From positions 12,428-76,427 of the forward strand of contig CATYJU010000005.1 of the NCBI GenBank assembly GCA_958407995.1: 64,000 bases of DNA. The letters run 5' to 3'. This document shows positions 52,083 to 61,621 of this stretch, one piece after another. The notes under the pieces are model-generated. The model had not been told where the DNA came from and did not search any database. It saw only the letters and a list, made by a program, of their open reading frames with translations. The translations under genes were made by a program, and so were the position numbers. Source of the DNA: an uncultured Collinsella sp. (GTDB taxonomy: Bacteria; Actinomycetota; Coriobacteriia; Coriobacteriales; Coriobacteriaceae). Position 1 is the stretch's first letter. The number at the start of each line of letters is the position of its first letter.

Positions 52083-53003
52083 ATGGCAGAGAACAAGATT
52101 CAGCTCACCAAGGCTGACCGCAAGAAGGTTTGCTTCCGTCATCAGTTCCTTCAGGGCTCGTGGAACTACGAGCGTATGCAGAACGGCGGCTGGTGCTTCG
52201 CAATGATCCCTGCGATCAAGAAGCTCTACACCAGCAAGGATGACCAGATTGCCGCTCTTAAGCGCCACCTGGAGTTCTATAACACCCACCCCTACGTTTC
52301 CGCCCCCGTCATTGGCGTTACCCTCGCTCTCGAGGAGGAGCGCGCCAACGGTGCCCCGATTGACGACGTCGCCATTCAGGGCGTCAAGGTCGGTATGATG
52401 GGCCCGCTCGCCGGCGTCGGCGACCCCGTCTTCTGGTTCACCCTTCGCCCGATTCTGGGCGCTCTGGGCGCTTCCCTGGCCATGTCCGGCAGCATCGTCG
52501 GTCCGCTGCTGTTCTTCTTCGCGTGGAACATCATCCGCTACGCTTTCCTGTGGTACACGCAGGAGTTTGGCTACAAGGTCGGATCCTCCATCGCCAAGGA
52601 CCTCTCCGGTGGTCTGATGGGCAAGGTCACCGAGGGTGCTTCCATCCTGGGTATGTTCATCATCGGCGCCCTGGTCGAGCGCTGGGTGTCCATTTCCTTC
52701 ACCCCGATCGTCTCCACGGTCAAGCAGTCTGCTGGCGCCTTTATCGACTGGGCTAGCCTGCCCTCCGGTTCCGAGGGTATCAAGGAAGCGCTGACGATGT
52801 ACAACTCCGTCGGTGCTACCGCCCTTGATCAGATGAAGGTCACCACGCTTCAGGCCAACCTCGATCAGCTCATCCCCGGCCTTGCCGCCGTGTGCCTGAC
52901 CCTGCTGGTCTGCAAGCTCCTCAAGAAGAAGGTCAGCCCGATCGTCATCATCCTGGCTCTCTTCGCCGTCGGCATCATCGGTCGCTTCTGCGGCTTCATG
53001 TAA
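52083..53003 (+). CDS. PTS mannose-family IID permease
   Basis: 306 aa. Starts MAENKIQLTKADRKKVCFRHQFLQGSWNYERMQNGGW, the cytoplasmic head typical of IID; the KVGMMGPLAGVGD motif and C-terminal helices follow. Partner of IIC. The substrate (mannose, glucose, fructose, sorbose or an amino sugar) cannot be read from sequence. A terminator follows. Confidence 0.95.
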   Translation: MAENKIQLTKADRKKVCFRHQFLQGSWNYERMQNGGWCFAMIPAIKKLYTSKDDQIAALKRHLEFYNTHPYVSAPVIGVTLALEEERANGAPIDDVAIQGVKVGMMGPLAGVGDPVFWFTLRPILGALGASLAMSGSIVGPLLFFFAWNIIRYAFLWYTQEFGYKVGSSIAKDLSGGLMGKVTEGASILGMFIIGALVERWVSISFTPIVSTVKQSAGAFIDWASLPSGSEGIKEALTMYNSVGATALDQMKVTTLQANLDQLIPGLAAVCLTLLVCKLLKKKVSPIVIILALFAVGIIGRFCGFM

Positions 53004-53059
53004 GCACGCTTCGGCTTAAGACCGAGAATTGCTAGGCAAGGGCTTTTGAGCCATTGAAA

Positions 53060-53099
53060 CGGACCGCACCCGGTGGGTACACTGGATGCGGTCCGATTG
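53060..53099 (+). terminator. Terminator of the mannose-PTS operon
   Basis: CGGACCGCA and TGCGGTCCG around an 18-nt loop, then ATTGTTTTAT; partial read-through to DUF956 is likely. Confidence 0.6.
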
Positions 53100-53123
53100 T
53101 TTTATTTGGAGGGCGAGGCGCGC

Positions 53124-53522
53124 ATGGCGCAATCTCAGAACAGCACGGTCGATCTGGCAACGCCGGCAACCTGCCTGATGGGGCTTACCAGCCACGGTAA
53201 CGTGATGGTAGGCAATAAGGCGTTCGAGTATTACAACGAGCGCAATCCCGAGGATTATATTCAAATCCCGTGGGACGAGGTCGACTATATTGCCGCCGAG
53301 GTTTTACGCGGCACCAAGAAGATCACGCGTTTTGCCATCTTCACCAAGGACAACGGTCACTTTACGTTTTCGACGCGCGACGACAAAGAGACGCTTCGTG
53401 CGGTCCGTAAGTACGTCGATGAGGATAAGCTCGTGCGTTCGCCCGATTTTATCGACGTAACGACCAAGGGCGCCAAGAGCATCCCCGCTGCCATCAAGAG
53501 CCTTTTCCACAGAGACAGCTAA
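53124..53522 (+). CDS. DUF956 protein (ManO-like)
   Basis: 132 aa. DUF956 proteins are found almost only beside mannose-family PTS genes and are thought to modulate the transporter. Family features: TCLMGLTSHGNVMVGNKAFEYYN, IQIPWDEVDYIAAEV and FTFSTRDDKETLRAVRKYV. ATG 53124 is chosen for GGAGGGCG upstream; the longer frame is not family-like. Confidence 0.9.
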   Translation: MAQSQNSTVDLATPATCLMGLTSHGNVMVGNKAFEYYNERNPEDYIQIPWDEVDYIAAEVLRGTKKITRFAIFTKDNGHFTFSTRDDKETLRAVRKYVDEDKLVRSPDFIDVTTKGAKSIPAAIKSLFHRDS

Positions 53523-53540
53523 TCGTTGGCGATAGATGGC

Positions 53541-53588
53541 GGAAAATGCATCCCGGAATTTGTTCTCATTCCGGGATGCATTTTCCTT
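53541..53588 (+). terminator. Terminator after DUF956
   Basis: Perfect 19-bp stem GGAAAATGCATCCCGGAAT / ATTCCGGGATGCATTTTCC with an 8-nt loop, followed by TTTT. Confidence 0.85.
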
Positions 53589-53751
53589 TTGAGGGCCAGT
53601 TGGGAAAGCTTGTCCCATTATTTCGCGTTATTCCGGGTTATTCTTTCCGATATTGAGGATTGCCCTCGGAAACTATTCGCTATAGAGCCTTCTCGATGAG
53701 TGGCCATGCGCTACATGGCAAAGGGGTAAATCTGCTACACTAGTACAACAT

Positions 53752-53827
53752 GCCTCCGTAGCTCAGGGGATAGAGCACCGCTCTCCTAAAGCGGGTGTCG
53801 TGCGTTCGAATCGCACCGGGGGCACCA
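53752..53827 (+). tRNA. tRNA-Arg (anticodon CCT)
   Basis: 76 nt including encoded CCA. The acceptor stem GCCTCCG pairs with CGGGGGC, the anticodon arm is CCGCT-CTCCTAA-AGCGG, and the T-loop is GTTCGAATC. It reads AGG codons. It is followed by genes of a mobile element, and tRNA 3' ends are common attachment sites. Confidence 0.97.
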
Positions 53828-54222
53828 GAAGAAATTGCAGGTCAGACGGTATAAATCGTCTGACCTGCTTCTGTATAGATAGGGCTAAATAGACGATAGA
53901 GGGGTGAAAAAGGGGTGAAAGAAAGTTCTATGATGAAAACAGCGCGCCTACATATTTCACTCCGATATTTCACCCAAATATCCGGTTTTCAACCCTTTCC
54001 ACAGCCTACGGGCTTATAAGAAGCCCTTCGGCCATGGAAAGCGTTGAAAACCTAGGGTGACGTTGCTGTGAGATGGGCGAGTTTCCAACAGCCCCCGGCG
54101 TCTTCGGGTTTCGCCTGGGACCCTGCGACACCGTGGACCGTCGAAAACTCGCCCTTCCGCTTGGAAGAGGGCTTTTACCCCTTAAAATTGTCCGAAAGTG
54201 ACGACGACGCAGGAGGTCCGGT
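53828..54222. other. Left junction region of the integrative element
   Basis: GCAGGTCAGACG/CGTCTGACCTGC (53837-53868) is a 12-bp hairpin just after the tRNA, probably its terminator. Near-direct repeats GAGGGGTGAAA/AAGGGGTGAAA (about 53900-53920) and TTTCACTCC/TTTCACCC follow. GGGCGAGTTT (54075-54084) and AAACTCGCCC (54145-54154) are inverted. No gene is seen. Confidence 0.5.
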
Positions 54223-57048
54223 ATGCCTGCCAGCAAGAAAGAGGCAAAGGAGTTCGTCAAACGGTGGAAGAAGCGCCTCGGTGCCATCCCCGCAGGCTCC
54301 AACAACGAGCAGCAGGATACGCAGAAGTTCTGGGTCGACCTGCTCATCAACGTCCTGGGCATCCCGTCCAACACCATAGACAGCTTCGTCGACTTCGAGC
54401 GCAAGGTGAGAGGCCGTCGCATCGACGTGTTCGTCTCCGACCACAACTTCCTCTGCGAGCAGAAGTCGTGGGGCATCGACCTCGACAAGCCAGAACCCAG
54501 GAACGGCGGCATGGAGACGCCGCTCCAGCAGGCCATGTGGTACGCGCGGCACCTGCCGTACTCCGAGCGCCCCCGCTGGGTGATGACGTGCAACTTCGGG
54601 ACCTTCCGCCTCTACGATCTCGACAACGAGCGGCCCGAGGACACCGTGCAGGAGTTCTCCCTCGAAGAGCTCCCGGACAGCCTGTATCTCCTGTCCTTCC
54701 TGACCTCCAACGAGACGAGCCGCCTGCACAAGGAACAGCAGCTCTCCATCGAGGCCGGGGCCTACGTCTCCAGGCTCTACGATGCCCTTGCCAAGCAGTA
54801 CCACCACATTGAGGAAAAGGACGAGCGGGCACAAGAGGAGCAGCGCTCCCTCAACGTGCTCATCACCCGAATCATCTTCCTGCTCTACGCTGAGGACGCC
54901 GACCTCCTGCAATCGCACCAGGCGTTCGGCAGGTACTGCGAGGGAGACCCCGCGAAGCTCCGCCGAAAACTGGTCGATTTGTTTGAGACGATCGACACGC
55001 CCCTAGAGCAGAGGGACGAGTACATGGACGAGGACCTCGCGGCCTTCCCCTACGTGAACGGCGGTCTGTTCTCCGACTCCTCCATCATCGTCCCGCAGAT
55101 GACCCCGGAGATCCTCGAGGCCATCACCGACGCGTCCCAGGACTTCGACTGGCGCGAGATCTCGGGCGTCATCTTCGGCGGCGTGTTCGAGGGCACGCTG
55201 AACCCCGAGACGCGCCACGCCGGGGGCATGCACTACACGAGCGTCGAGAACATCGAGCGCTGCCTCAAGCCGCTCTTCCTCGACGAGCTGTGGGACGAAC
55301 TGCACGAGGCCGAGGGCGAGAAGACAGCTGCCAAGCGCAAGCAGGCCCTGGCGAGGCTGCACGACAAGGTGGCCTCCATCACCATCGGCGACCCGGCATG
55401 CGGCTCGGGCAACTTCCTTACCGAGGCTTACCGGCAGCTGCGCACCATCGAGAACCGAATCATCGAGGACGAGCTCAGCGAGGAGACCGGCAATGCGGGG
55501 CAGACGTCCCTCGTCGTTGCGCAAGACAGCCCTGTCCGCGTGTCCCTGGACCAGCTGTACGGCATCGAGATAAACGACTTCGCCGTCTCGGTCGCTAAGA
55601 CCGCCCTTTGGATCACCGAGGAGCAGATGCTCCGAAAGACGCAGGAGATATACGTCGACTACGACTTCGACTTCCTGCCGCTCAGGAGCCTCAGCAACCT
55701 CCATGAGGGCAACGCCCTCAAGACCGATTGGTCCGAGGTGTTCCCCGACGACCTCACCTACCTCGTGGGCAATCCGCCCTTCCTTGGGGCCCGTAACCAG
55801 TCCAAGGAGCAGAAGGCGGAGCTCCTCGAGGTCTTCGACGGAGCGAAGAACGCAGGCAACATCGACTACTGCGGGGCCTGGTACATGAAGGCCGCGAGGT
55901 TCACGCAGGGAAAGCGCACGCGCTGCGCCCTGGTCTCTACCAACTCGATATGTCAGGGCGAGCAGGTTGCCAACCTCTGGAAACCCCTGTACGACCTGGG
56001 TATCCACATCGACTTCGCGCACAACACGTTCAGGTGGGACAACGAGGCCGCGGACAAGGCACACGTGTTCTGTGTCATCGTCGGGTTCTCCCGCGAGTCG
56101 GGGACCAAGACGCTCTTCTACCACGCGACCCCGGACAGCGACGAAGAACAGATTCCCACGGCTCGAATCAATGCGTATCTGAAAGACGCTCCGGACGTTT
56201 TTGTCTACAGCAGAAGTAAGCCATTATCAGATGTTCCAGAAATGGGAATAGGCTCCCAGCCTATAGACGACGGCAATTACCTTTTCACTGATGAGCAGAA
56301 AATCGAATTCTTGCAAAGTGAACCTGGTGCAGAGAAATTCTTTCACAAGTGGCTTGGATCACAAGAATTTATCCGTGGCAAAAGCCGTTGGTGTTTATGG
56401 CTTGGGAACGCAAATTGGGATGAGCTAAAGAATCTGCCTAAATGCAGGGAAAGGGTTGAAGCGGTACGCCGGTATCGGCTCAAGAGCAAGAGAAGTCAGA
56501 CCGTTAAGGCTGCGGAGTGCCCTGCCCATTTTGGAACTGAAATCCTGTCGGATACAGATTCAATTTTGATACCAGAGGTTTCATCAAGCCGAAGGCGATA
56601 CATCCCAATGGGGTTCGTCGATGCTGAGGTCTTTTGTAGCAATAAAGTTCGTCTTATCCCAAATGCAACTCTCTATCAATACGGGGTGTTGCAGTCCCAA
56701 TTTCATAATGCATGGGTTAGGGTCGTGACCGGAAGACTGAAAGATGATTATCAGTACTCGGCCGGTATTGACTACAACAACTTCGTCTGGCCCGAGCCCA
56801 CGGAATCCCAACGCGAGGAAGTCGAGCACTGCGCCCAGGCCGTGCTCGATGCCCGTGACGCCCAAGAGGGTGCGACGCTCGCGGACATGTACGATCCAAA
56901 GAACGAAACGTTCTTCCCCGAGCTGATGGCGGCGCACAAGGCGCTCGACACTGCCGTTGAGGCCGCCTATGGCGTTGATTTCGGCGGAGACGAGGAGAAG
57001 ATTGTCGCCCACCTCTTCAACTTGTACGCCGAGAGGGTCGGGGCGTAG
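54223..57048 (+). CDS. MmeI-like single-chain restriction-modification enzyme
   Basis: 941 aa. The N-terminal domain has a PD-(D/E)xK nuclease motif (RRIDVF about 66-71, then EQK about 79-81). A helical spacer (about 150-340) leads to an N6-adenine methyltransferase with motif I GDPACGSGNFL (about 389) and motif IV GNPPF (about 515). The target-recognition domain (about 640-860) and a C-terminal helical domain follow. This is the order of type IIL/IIG (MmeI-family) enzymes that cut and methylate with one polypeptide. The recognition region (about 56150-56780) is markedly more AT-rich than the rest, suggesting recombination of specificity. Confidence 0.88.
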   Translation: MPASKKEAKEFVKRWKKRLGAIPAGSNNEQQDTQKFWVDLLINVLGIPSNTIDSFVDFERKVRGRRIDVFVSDHNFLCEQKSWGIDLDKPEPRNGGMETPLQQAMWYARHLPYSERPRWVMTCNFGTFRLYDLDNERPEDTVQEFSLEELPDSLYLLSFLTSNETSRLHKEQQLSIEAGAYVSRLYDALAKQYHHIEEKDERAQEEQRSLNVLITRIIFLLYAEDADLLQSHQAFGRYCEGDPAKLRRKLVDLFETIDTPLEQRDEYMDEDLAAFPYVNGGLFSDSSIIVPQMTPEILEAITDASQDFDWREISGVIFGGVFEGTLNPETRHAGGMHYTSVENIERCLKPLFLDELWDELHEAEGEKTAAKRKQALARLHDKVASITIGDPACGSGNFLTEAYRQLRTIENRIIEDELSEETGNAGQTSLVVAQDSPVRVSLDQLYGIEINDFAVSVAKTALWITEEQMLRKTQEIYVDYDFDFLPLRSLSNLHEGNALKTDWSEVFPDDLTYLVGNPPFLGARNQSKEQKAELLEVFDGAKNAGNIDYCGAWYMKAARFTQGKRTRCALVSTNSICQGEQVANLWKPLYDLGIHIDFAHNTFRWDNEAADKAHVFCVIVGFSRESGTKTLFYHATPDSDEEQIPTARINAYLKDAPDVFVYSRSKPLSDVPEMGIGSQPIDDGNYLFTDEQKIEFLQSEPGAEKFFHKWLGSQEFIRGKSRWCLWLGNANWDELKNLPKCRERVEAVRRYRLKSKRSQTVKAAECPAHFGTEILSDTDSILIPEVSSSRRRYIPMGFVDAEVFCSNKVRLIPNATLYQYGVLQSQFHNAWVRVVTGRLKDDYQYSAGIDYNNFVWPEPTESQREEVEHCAQAVLDARDAQEGATLADMYDPKNETFFPELMAAHKALDTAVEAAYGVDFGGDEEKIVAHLFNLYAERVGA

Positions 57049-57509
57049 CAATCGGCCTTGCGGCCGATGGGTCCCGCTTATGGGCGGGACCCCCGCGACG
57101 CGCGGCGTCGCTCTCGCTGCGGCTCCCTGGCAACGCTCCCCAGGGTCGCGTTTCGTCCGCCTCCGCTCACACCGGCCCCACCCGGCGAACGGCTGCGCTC
57201 GATGGCTTCCAGAAGTCGCCATCGCTCCGCCGTAGTCGCCGGGCGGGGCCTCTCGCGCCGGGTCGCCGAGCGCCGTCGTGCGACGCTCCCCATGGGTCGC
57301 GTCTCCTCGGCGTCGGCTCAACCGTCGCTCACCTGCCCGGGCTCGCGTTGCCTCGGCAACCGGTTCGCTCCGTGCAGGCAAGATATGGATTCCGTTGCAC
57401 AGAATCATCTTGCCCGCCTGCGGCGGGGCGGCGAGCCGCTCCGAGGTCGCTCTCGCCGAAGGGCTAAAAGAAAGGGCCGGGGCGCTTGTTGCGTCCCGGC
57501 CCCAAGAGC
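57049..57509. other. Convergent intergenic region in the mobile element
   Basis: 461 nt, very GC-rich, with many small palindromes (CGGCCTTGCGGCCG, GGGTCCCGC ... GCGGGACCC). It ends in a terminator stem GGGCCGGGGCGC / GCGTCCCGGCCC (57474-57502) shared by the restriction enzyme and relaxase genes. No credible gene. Confidence 0.55.
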
Positions 57510-58454
57510 TCAGTCGTCGCGCCCGTTCTGATTCTCCAGCGCCTTTCGCTCAAGCTCCCTGAACGCCCGCATCGCCGTCGCTATCCCGCGCAGCGTGAAG
57601 CGGACGGTGATGCCGGTCGAGCGGTTGACGGCGAAACCGAGCCTTCCGCCGTTGACCTTCCTCACGGCCCCGAGCGACTTCGAGGGGAAGCGGTACTGGA
57701 GGCTCCCGCCCTTGGACTTGGCGAGCTCGATGCCGTCCCGCCTGAGCCGCCGCTCAAGTTCGCCCATCCGGTCGGGGCAGTCGCGCATGCGCCCGATCTC
57801 CTCGATCCGGCGGGCGACCGCGACGCGGACGCGGGCGTTCTCCGAGCGCTCGGCCTGCCCCTTTCGGGCCATGTCGCGCTCGGCCCTGCCGGGTTGCCTC
57901 GCGTGGACGCGCGAGTTGGCCTTGCCACGCTCAAGCTGCCTGAGGCCGTATCGCTCGTCCAGGGCACGAACGGTCTTCACCCGCGCCTTTGCCGCCTTTC
58001 GCGCGGGGCCCTCGTCGAGCCTCCGCCCGGTCTCAAGGTCGGTGCGGTTGATGCCAAGGTGCACGGCGTAGCGGTCGATGGCGTCGGTGCGGCAGCGCTC
58101 GCGGTGCAGCACCATCACGACCTCCTGGTTGGGGTAGCGCTCGGCCGCGTACTCCCTCGCGTAGCGCATGCACATCTCCGGCGTCATCTTCCCGCCGTTG
58201 AGGTCGCACTCGTCGGGGAGGAACCCGAGTATCTGGTGCTGCATGTAGGTGCACCTGGCCCCGGCCTTGCCTGGCCTGTCGTGCCCCATGGCCGCCCTCG
58301 TGTCCGCCATCTCCTGGAACCAGCGGTCTTCGTCGATGATGTTCTGCGTGCCGTGGGCGAGCGCCTTTTCGCGGTCCCATGAGAGGTAGTCCCTGAGGCG
58401 GGAAAGGTGCCTCTCGCTGCATACGCTCGTCTGCTTTATCGCCGTCATGGCCAC
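57510..58454 (-). CDS. Relaxase-like mobilization protein (divergent)
   Basis: 314 aa. The N-terminal half looks like a MobA/MobL-type relaxase: a central region with EYAAERYPNQEVVMVLHRE, then DAIDRYAVHLGINRTDLETGRRL, which matches the place of the metal-binding HxHxHxxxN motif but keeps only one of the usual histidines. The C-terminal half is basic and helical. It is positioned next to VirD4/TraG and MobC. It is probably the nicking or recruitment protein; the missing histidines leave catalysis in doubt. Confidence 0.6.
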   Translation of the reverse strand: MAMTAIKQTSVCSERHLSRLRDYLSWDREKALAHGTQNIIDEDRWFQEMADTRAAMGHDRPGKAGARCTYMQHQILGFLPDECDLNGGKMTPEMCMRYAREYAAERYPNQEVVMVLHRERCRTDAIDRYAVHLGINRTDLETGRRLDEGPARKAAKARVKTVRALDERYGLRQLERGKANSRVHARQPGRAERDMARKGQAERSENARVRVAVARRIEEIGRMRDCPDRMGELERRLRRDGIELAKSKGGSLQYRFPSKSLGAVRKVNGGRLGFAVNRSTGITVRFTLRGIATAMRAFRELERKALENQNGRDD

Positions 58455-58457
58455 CTC

Positions 58458-60380
58458 CTAATCGAGTGAGAGCCCACTGAACTTGCTGCTCGGCTCGTCC
58501 TCATCCTTCTTCTCCGGCTCGGGCCATTCGGGGCACCAGGTTGGAACCTTCTTGCGCATCTTTCCGATTGCGGACTCGTCGAGGCTTTTCTGGTAGGAGC
58601 GTCGCCTCTCCGCTTCGTGCTCTGGCGTCCCGAGGTCGAAGTGCTCCTTCGTTGGCGTGTTGGTGCAGTCCGTGACGGGGGAGCGGAAGACCCCTGCGCG
58701 GCATGGGGGCATGCCGTTGTCTGCGTGTTTCACGACGATGATCCCGTCCCGGTCCGGGGCCATGTCGCGCCACTCCCAGGGGTGTATCACGTCGTCTGCG
58801 CTCTCGCTGTAGGACGTCGAGGAGGACGTGCCCGACGCGGCTCTGCCGCTGCTCGTGCCCTGCGTGTGGCGCGTGGTCTTGCCGATGAGCTCGGTGAAGT
58901 ACCGGCGATCCTCCTCCTCTGCGAGCTTCATGGCGATCTTCACACCGCAGTTCGCGAGGATCTTCCTGCGGCCGTCTCTCTCGCCATACTTATTGAGCTG
59001 GGATACGCCCTGCGTCGCGCCGACCCAGAACGTGCCGTAACTGCGCGCCAGACTGAGGAGGGCGGGCAGGCACTCGACGCGGGGGAGGTTGCCCCACTCG
59101 TCGCCGAGTATCTGCACGGGGCGGGGGAGCCTGCCGCCGTTCACGTCCGCGACCGCCTGGACCGAAGCCCAGAGCTGCGAGAGGAACATCGCCGCGATGC
59201 AGTTGTAGGGTGAGCCCTCGTCGAGCACGTGGAGGAAGACGGCGCTCTTCTCCGTGAGTACCGTGTGCGGGTCGATGTCGGAGCCGGAGGTCATCCAGGC
59301 GACCGGGGCGGAGGAGAACGGGCGCAGGGCGACCTTGAGCGTCGAGAGTATGCTCCTGAGCTCGTTGCCGCCGGAGGATATGAACTGGGACGCCCTTCCC
59401 TTGGCGGGGTGTCCGCTTGGCAACGAGCGGAAGACGGCTTTCAGGGGCTCGGATGGGTCGTCGCCTTCTGCCTCGGTACCGCGGTCCAGGACCTCGCAGA
59501 CGGTCGCGAGGTGCTTTGATTCCTCGGGACACTCGTCGGACATGGAGACCAGCAGGACCAGGGCCGAGAGCAGGCCCCTGGCCGATGCCGTCCAGTGCGA
59601 GCCCTTGCCCTTCTCGTCATCCTGCACCACGAGCTCGGCGATGGCGTCCGCCGCCTGCTCGGCCTCCTGGTCGCGCCCCTCGGCATGGAGGTCGAGAACC
59701 TGCTTGAGCGGGTTGAACCTCTGGCCGCGATAGGGGTGCTGCGTATCGAGCAGGAGGACGCGGTAGCCGCGACGGGCAAGCTCATCGCCCGTGAGCTCTA
59801 TGAGCTCGTTCTTCACGTCTGAGACGACGAGGGTCGCGGGCTCGGAGCCGTTGGAGGCGTCGCCGTAGCTGAGCAGGTCGATTGAGGGGAGATAGAGGAA
59901 GCGACTCTTACCTGACCCGGTGGCCCCTGACACGAAGGCCATCTTCTTGGGCTCGTAGAGATAGCAGGGTTTGCCGTGATACTTGGTGAACCCATAGACG
60001 AACCCACGTGACGAGGGATCCTTCGAGCCGTCCCAGGTCATGGACCCTTTTATGACCTCGCGACCCGTCTTGACGTGGGCGTCGCCGAGCACGCCGCCGT
60101 CCTCGGCCCTCGCGTTGAGGGCGGTCGAGTAGGCGATGAGAGCGCAGATGCAAAAGGCGAGGAGGAAGGTCAGCAGGGTTCCGAGCGGGCAAGCGGTGAA
60201 CGCACCCGTGAGCCACCAGCCGAGGACGGTATCCACGCCGAACGACGACGGAATCGCAGCCGCGCCTAACGGTGTCCCGGCGATGAAATCGTCGACGGGG
60301 ACGGCGAGGACGGGGCATACGAGGATCGCTAGGAGAAGAGATGATATGAGCGCTGTGGGCATCTTGGTTTTCATGATCAT
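58458..60380 (-). CDS. VirD4/TraG-type coupling protein
   Basis: 640 aa. Two N-terminal membrane helices (about 8-30 and 60-85), then a cytoplasmic ATPase with Walker A SGATGSGKSRFLYLP (about 148), Walker B-like VQILGDEWGNLP and ATQGVSQL. TraG/VirD4 proteins bring the relaxase-DNA complex to a type IV channel. The ATG overlaps the mobC stop (ATGA), so they are coupled. The stop is three bases from the relaxase-like start. Confidence 0.92.
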   Translation of the reverse strand: MIMKTKMPTALISSLLLAILVCPVLAVPVDDFIAGTPLGAAAIPSSFGVDTVLGWWLTGAFTACPLGTLLTFLLAFCICALIAYSTALNARAEDGGVLGDAHVKTGREVIKGSMTWDGSKDPSSRGFVYGFTKYHGKPCYLYEPKKMAFVSGATGSGKSRFLYLPSIDLLSYGDASNGSEPATLVVSDVKNELIELTGDELARRGYRVLLLDTQHPYRGQRFNPLKQVLDLHAEGRDQEAEQAADAIAELVVQDDEKGKGSHWTASARGLLSALVLLVSMSDECPEESKHLATVCEVLDRGTEAEGDDPSEPLKAVFRSLPSGHPAKGRASQFISSGGNELRSILSTLKVALRPFSSAPVAWMTSGSDIDPHTVLTEKSAVFLHVLDEGSPYNCIAAMFLSQLWASVQAVADVNGGRLPRPVQILGDEWGNLPRVECLPALLSLARSYGTFWVGATQGVSQLNKYGERDGRRKILANCGVKIAMKLAEEEDRRYFTELIGKTTRHTQGTSSGRAASGTSSSTSYSESADDVIHPWEWRDMAPDRDGIIVVKHADNGMPPCRAGVFRSPVTDCTNTPTKEHFDLGTPEHEAERRRSYQKSLDESAIGKMRKKVPTWCPEWPEPEKKDEDEPSSKFSGLSLD

Positions 60381-60721
60381 TCTCGATTCTTAGAGATGAG
60401 GTTCGATAGCTGCGAGGCCGTGCTCGATACCAAGCGGACGGCCTCCGCGAGCTGTTGGGCCGTCTGCGTATCCACGCCATAGGCGTTTGCGGCGAGAACG
60501 GCCTGGTTGAGGTTTCCGCCCTGCTTCTTCATCTGGTGGAGGATCTGCCGCAGCGTCGCCTCGTCGGCGATCCTGACGGGCTTCTCACCGATGTGGAGGG
60601 CGGCTTCGCGCATGAACGTCGATGGGGCCATACCAAAAGAGGAGGAGCGCACCGTGATGGCGGCACGCTCCTCCTCGGTCATGCGGACGTTAATATGCGC
60701 GGTCTTGGCTTTGTCACGCAT
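60377..60721 (-). CDS. mobC: Mobilization protein MobC-like
   Basis: 114 aa. A ribbon-helix-helix-like N-terminus (INVRMTEEERAAITVRSSSFGMAPSTFMREAAL) and the MobC core (LRQILHQMKKQGGNLNQAVLAAN) are clear. It assists relaxase at oriT. It overlaps the coupling-protein start. The oriT is usually near mobC; I could not identify a nick site. Confidence 0.88.
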   Translation of the reverse strand: MRDKAKTAHINVRMTEEERAAITVRSSSFGMAPSTFMREAALHIGEKPVRIADEATLRQILHQMKKQGGNLNQAVLAANAYGVDTQTAQQLAEAVRLVSSTASQLSNLISKNRE

Positions 60722-60724
60722 AGG

Positions 60725-61621
60725 CTAGCCCCTGTCGTGGAAGGTGGCGCGCGCACCGTCGAAGTCGAGTCGGGACTCGCCCAGCGTGCCGTAGCGGTTC
60801 TTGAGGGTGATGAGCTTGAGGGGCGTGCCGGTTGCGGGAGACTCGTAGGGCCACTCGGGCTTGTCATTGTCATCGGCGAGGTAGAGCACCGAGTCAAAGC
60901 CGTACTCGACAGCGGAGGAACCACCGAACATGGCGAGGTTGGGCCTGGCCGACTTCCCGGAATCGTAGGACTTGCGAGTGGTCGAGCTCAGTGCGATGAC
61001 GGGAGAGCCATAGAGGTTCGAGACTTCGCGGAGGCCCTTCACGCATGCTGTGATAGCCAATCGCTCGTCGATGAACTGCTGGTCCGCCGTGACGCCGCAG
61101 GCGAGGAGCTGGAGATAGTCAATGAAGACGATGGGGACCTCGCCGCGCTCGCGTGTTACCAGCCCGACGAGGTTGGAGAGCTCCGCGGTGTTGAGCGGGC
61201 CGGTGATGCAGAGATTGGGGGCGATCTGGGTGCGATATTTGTCGAGTGCAGCCTCGAAAGTCGCGTGCTTAGGGTGATTCTGGGTCGCGCAGCTGGAGAC
61301 CTCGGACAACGCGACTTTGCCGTCGCTGAGACGCGCCAGGCTCTTCTCGATCAGTTTGTGCGCGGGAAGCTCGGCGGAAACGTAGATTACCGGGTGCCCG
61401 TCTGCCGCGAGCTTGTCGGCCTCCTGGATTGCCAGTGTTGTCTTGCCCTTGCCCGGGGCGGTCCCGATTGCGTAGTTGAGCCCGGGGTAGACGCCGCCGA
61501 GGATGCTGTTGAGTGCGTTGAGCCCGAAGGAGGCGATGGGCTTGTCTTCCTGAAGGGCGTGGACGTGCTCGTCGAGCACATCCAGCTCGAAGACGAGGGG
61601 ATTGGCGTTCGGGCGCTGCAT
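60725..61621 (-). CDS. DnaB-like replicative helicase domain protein
   Basis: 298 aa. RecA-like ATPase of the DnaB C-terminal type: Walker A GTAPGKGKTTLAIQ (about 52-65), Walker B IVFIDYLQLLA, and a KNRYG motif (LKNRYGTLGES). No N-terminal primase-binding domain. Helicases like this are carried by elements that replicate after excision. Its start overlaps the stop of the next upstream gene (TAATG). Confidence 0.85.
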   Translation of the reverse strand: MQRPNANPLVFELDVLDEHVHALQEDKPIASFGLNALNSILGGVYPGLNYAIGTAPGKGKTTLAIQEADKLAADGHPVIYVSAELPAHKLIEKSLARLSDGKVALSEVSSCATQNHPKHATFEAALDKYRTQIAPNLCITGPLNTAELSNLVGLVTRERGEVPIVFIDYLQLLACGVTADQQFIDERLAITACVKGLREVSNLYGSPVIALSSTTRKSYDSGKSARPNLAMFGGSSAVEYGFDSVLYLADDNDKPEWPYESPATGTPLKLITLKNRYGTLGESRLDFDGARATFHDRG

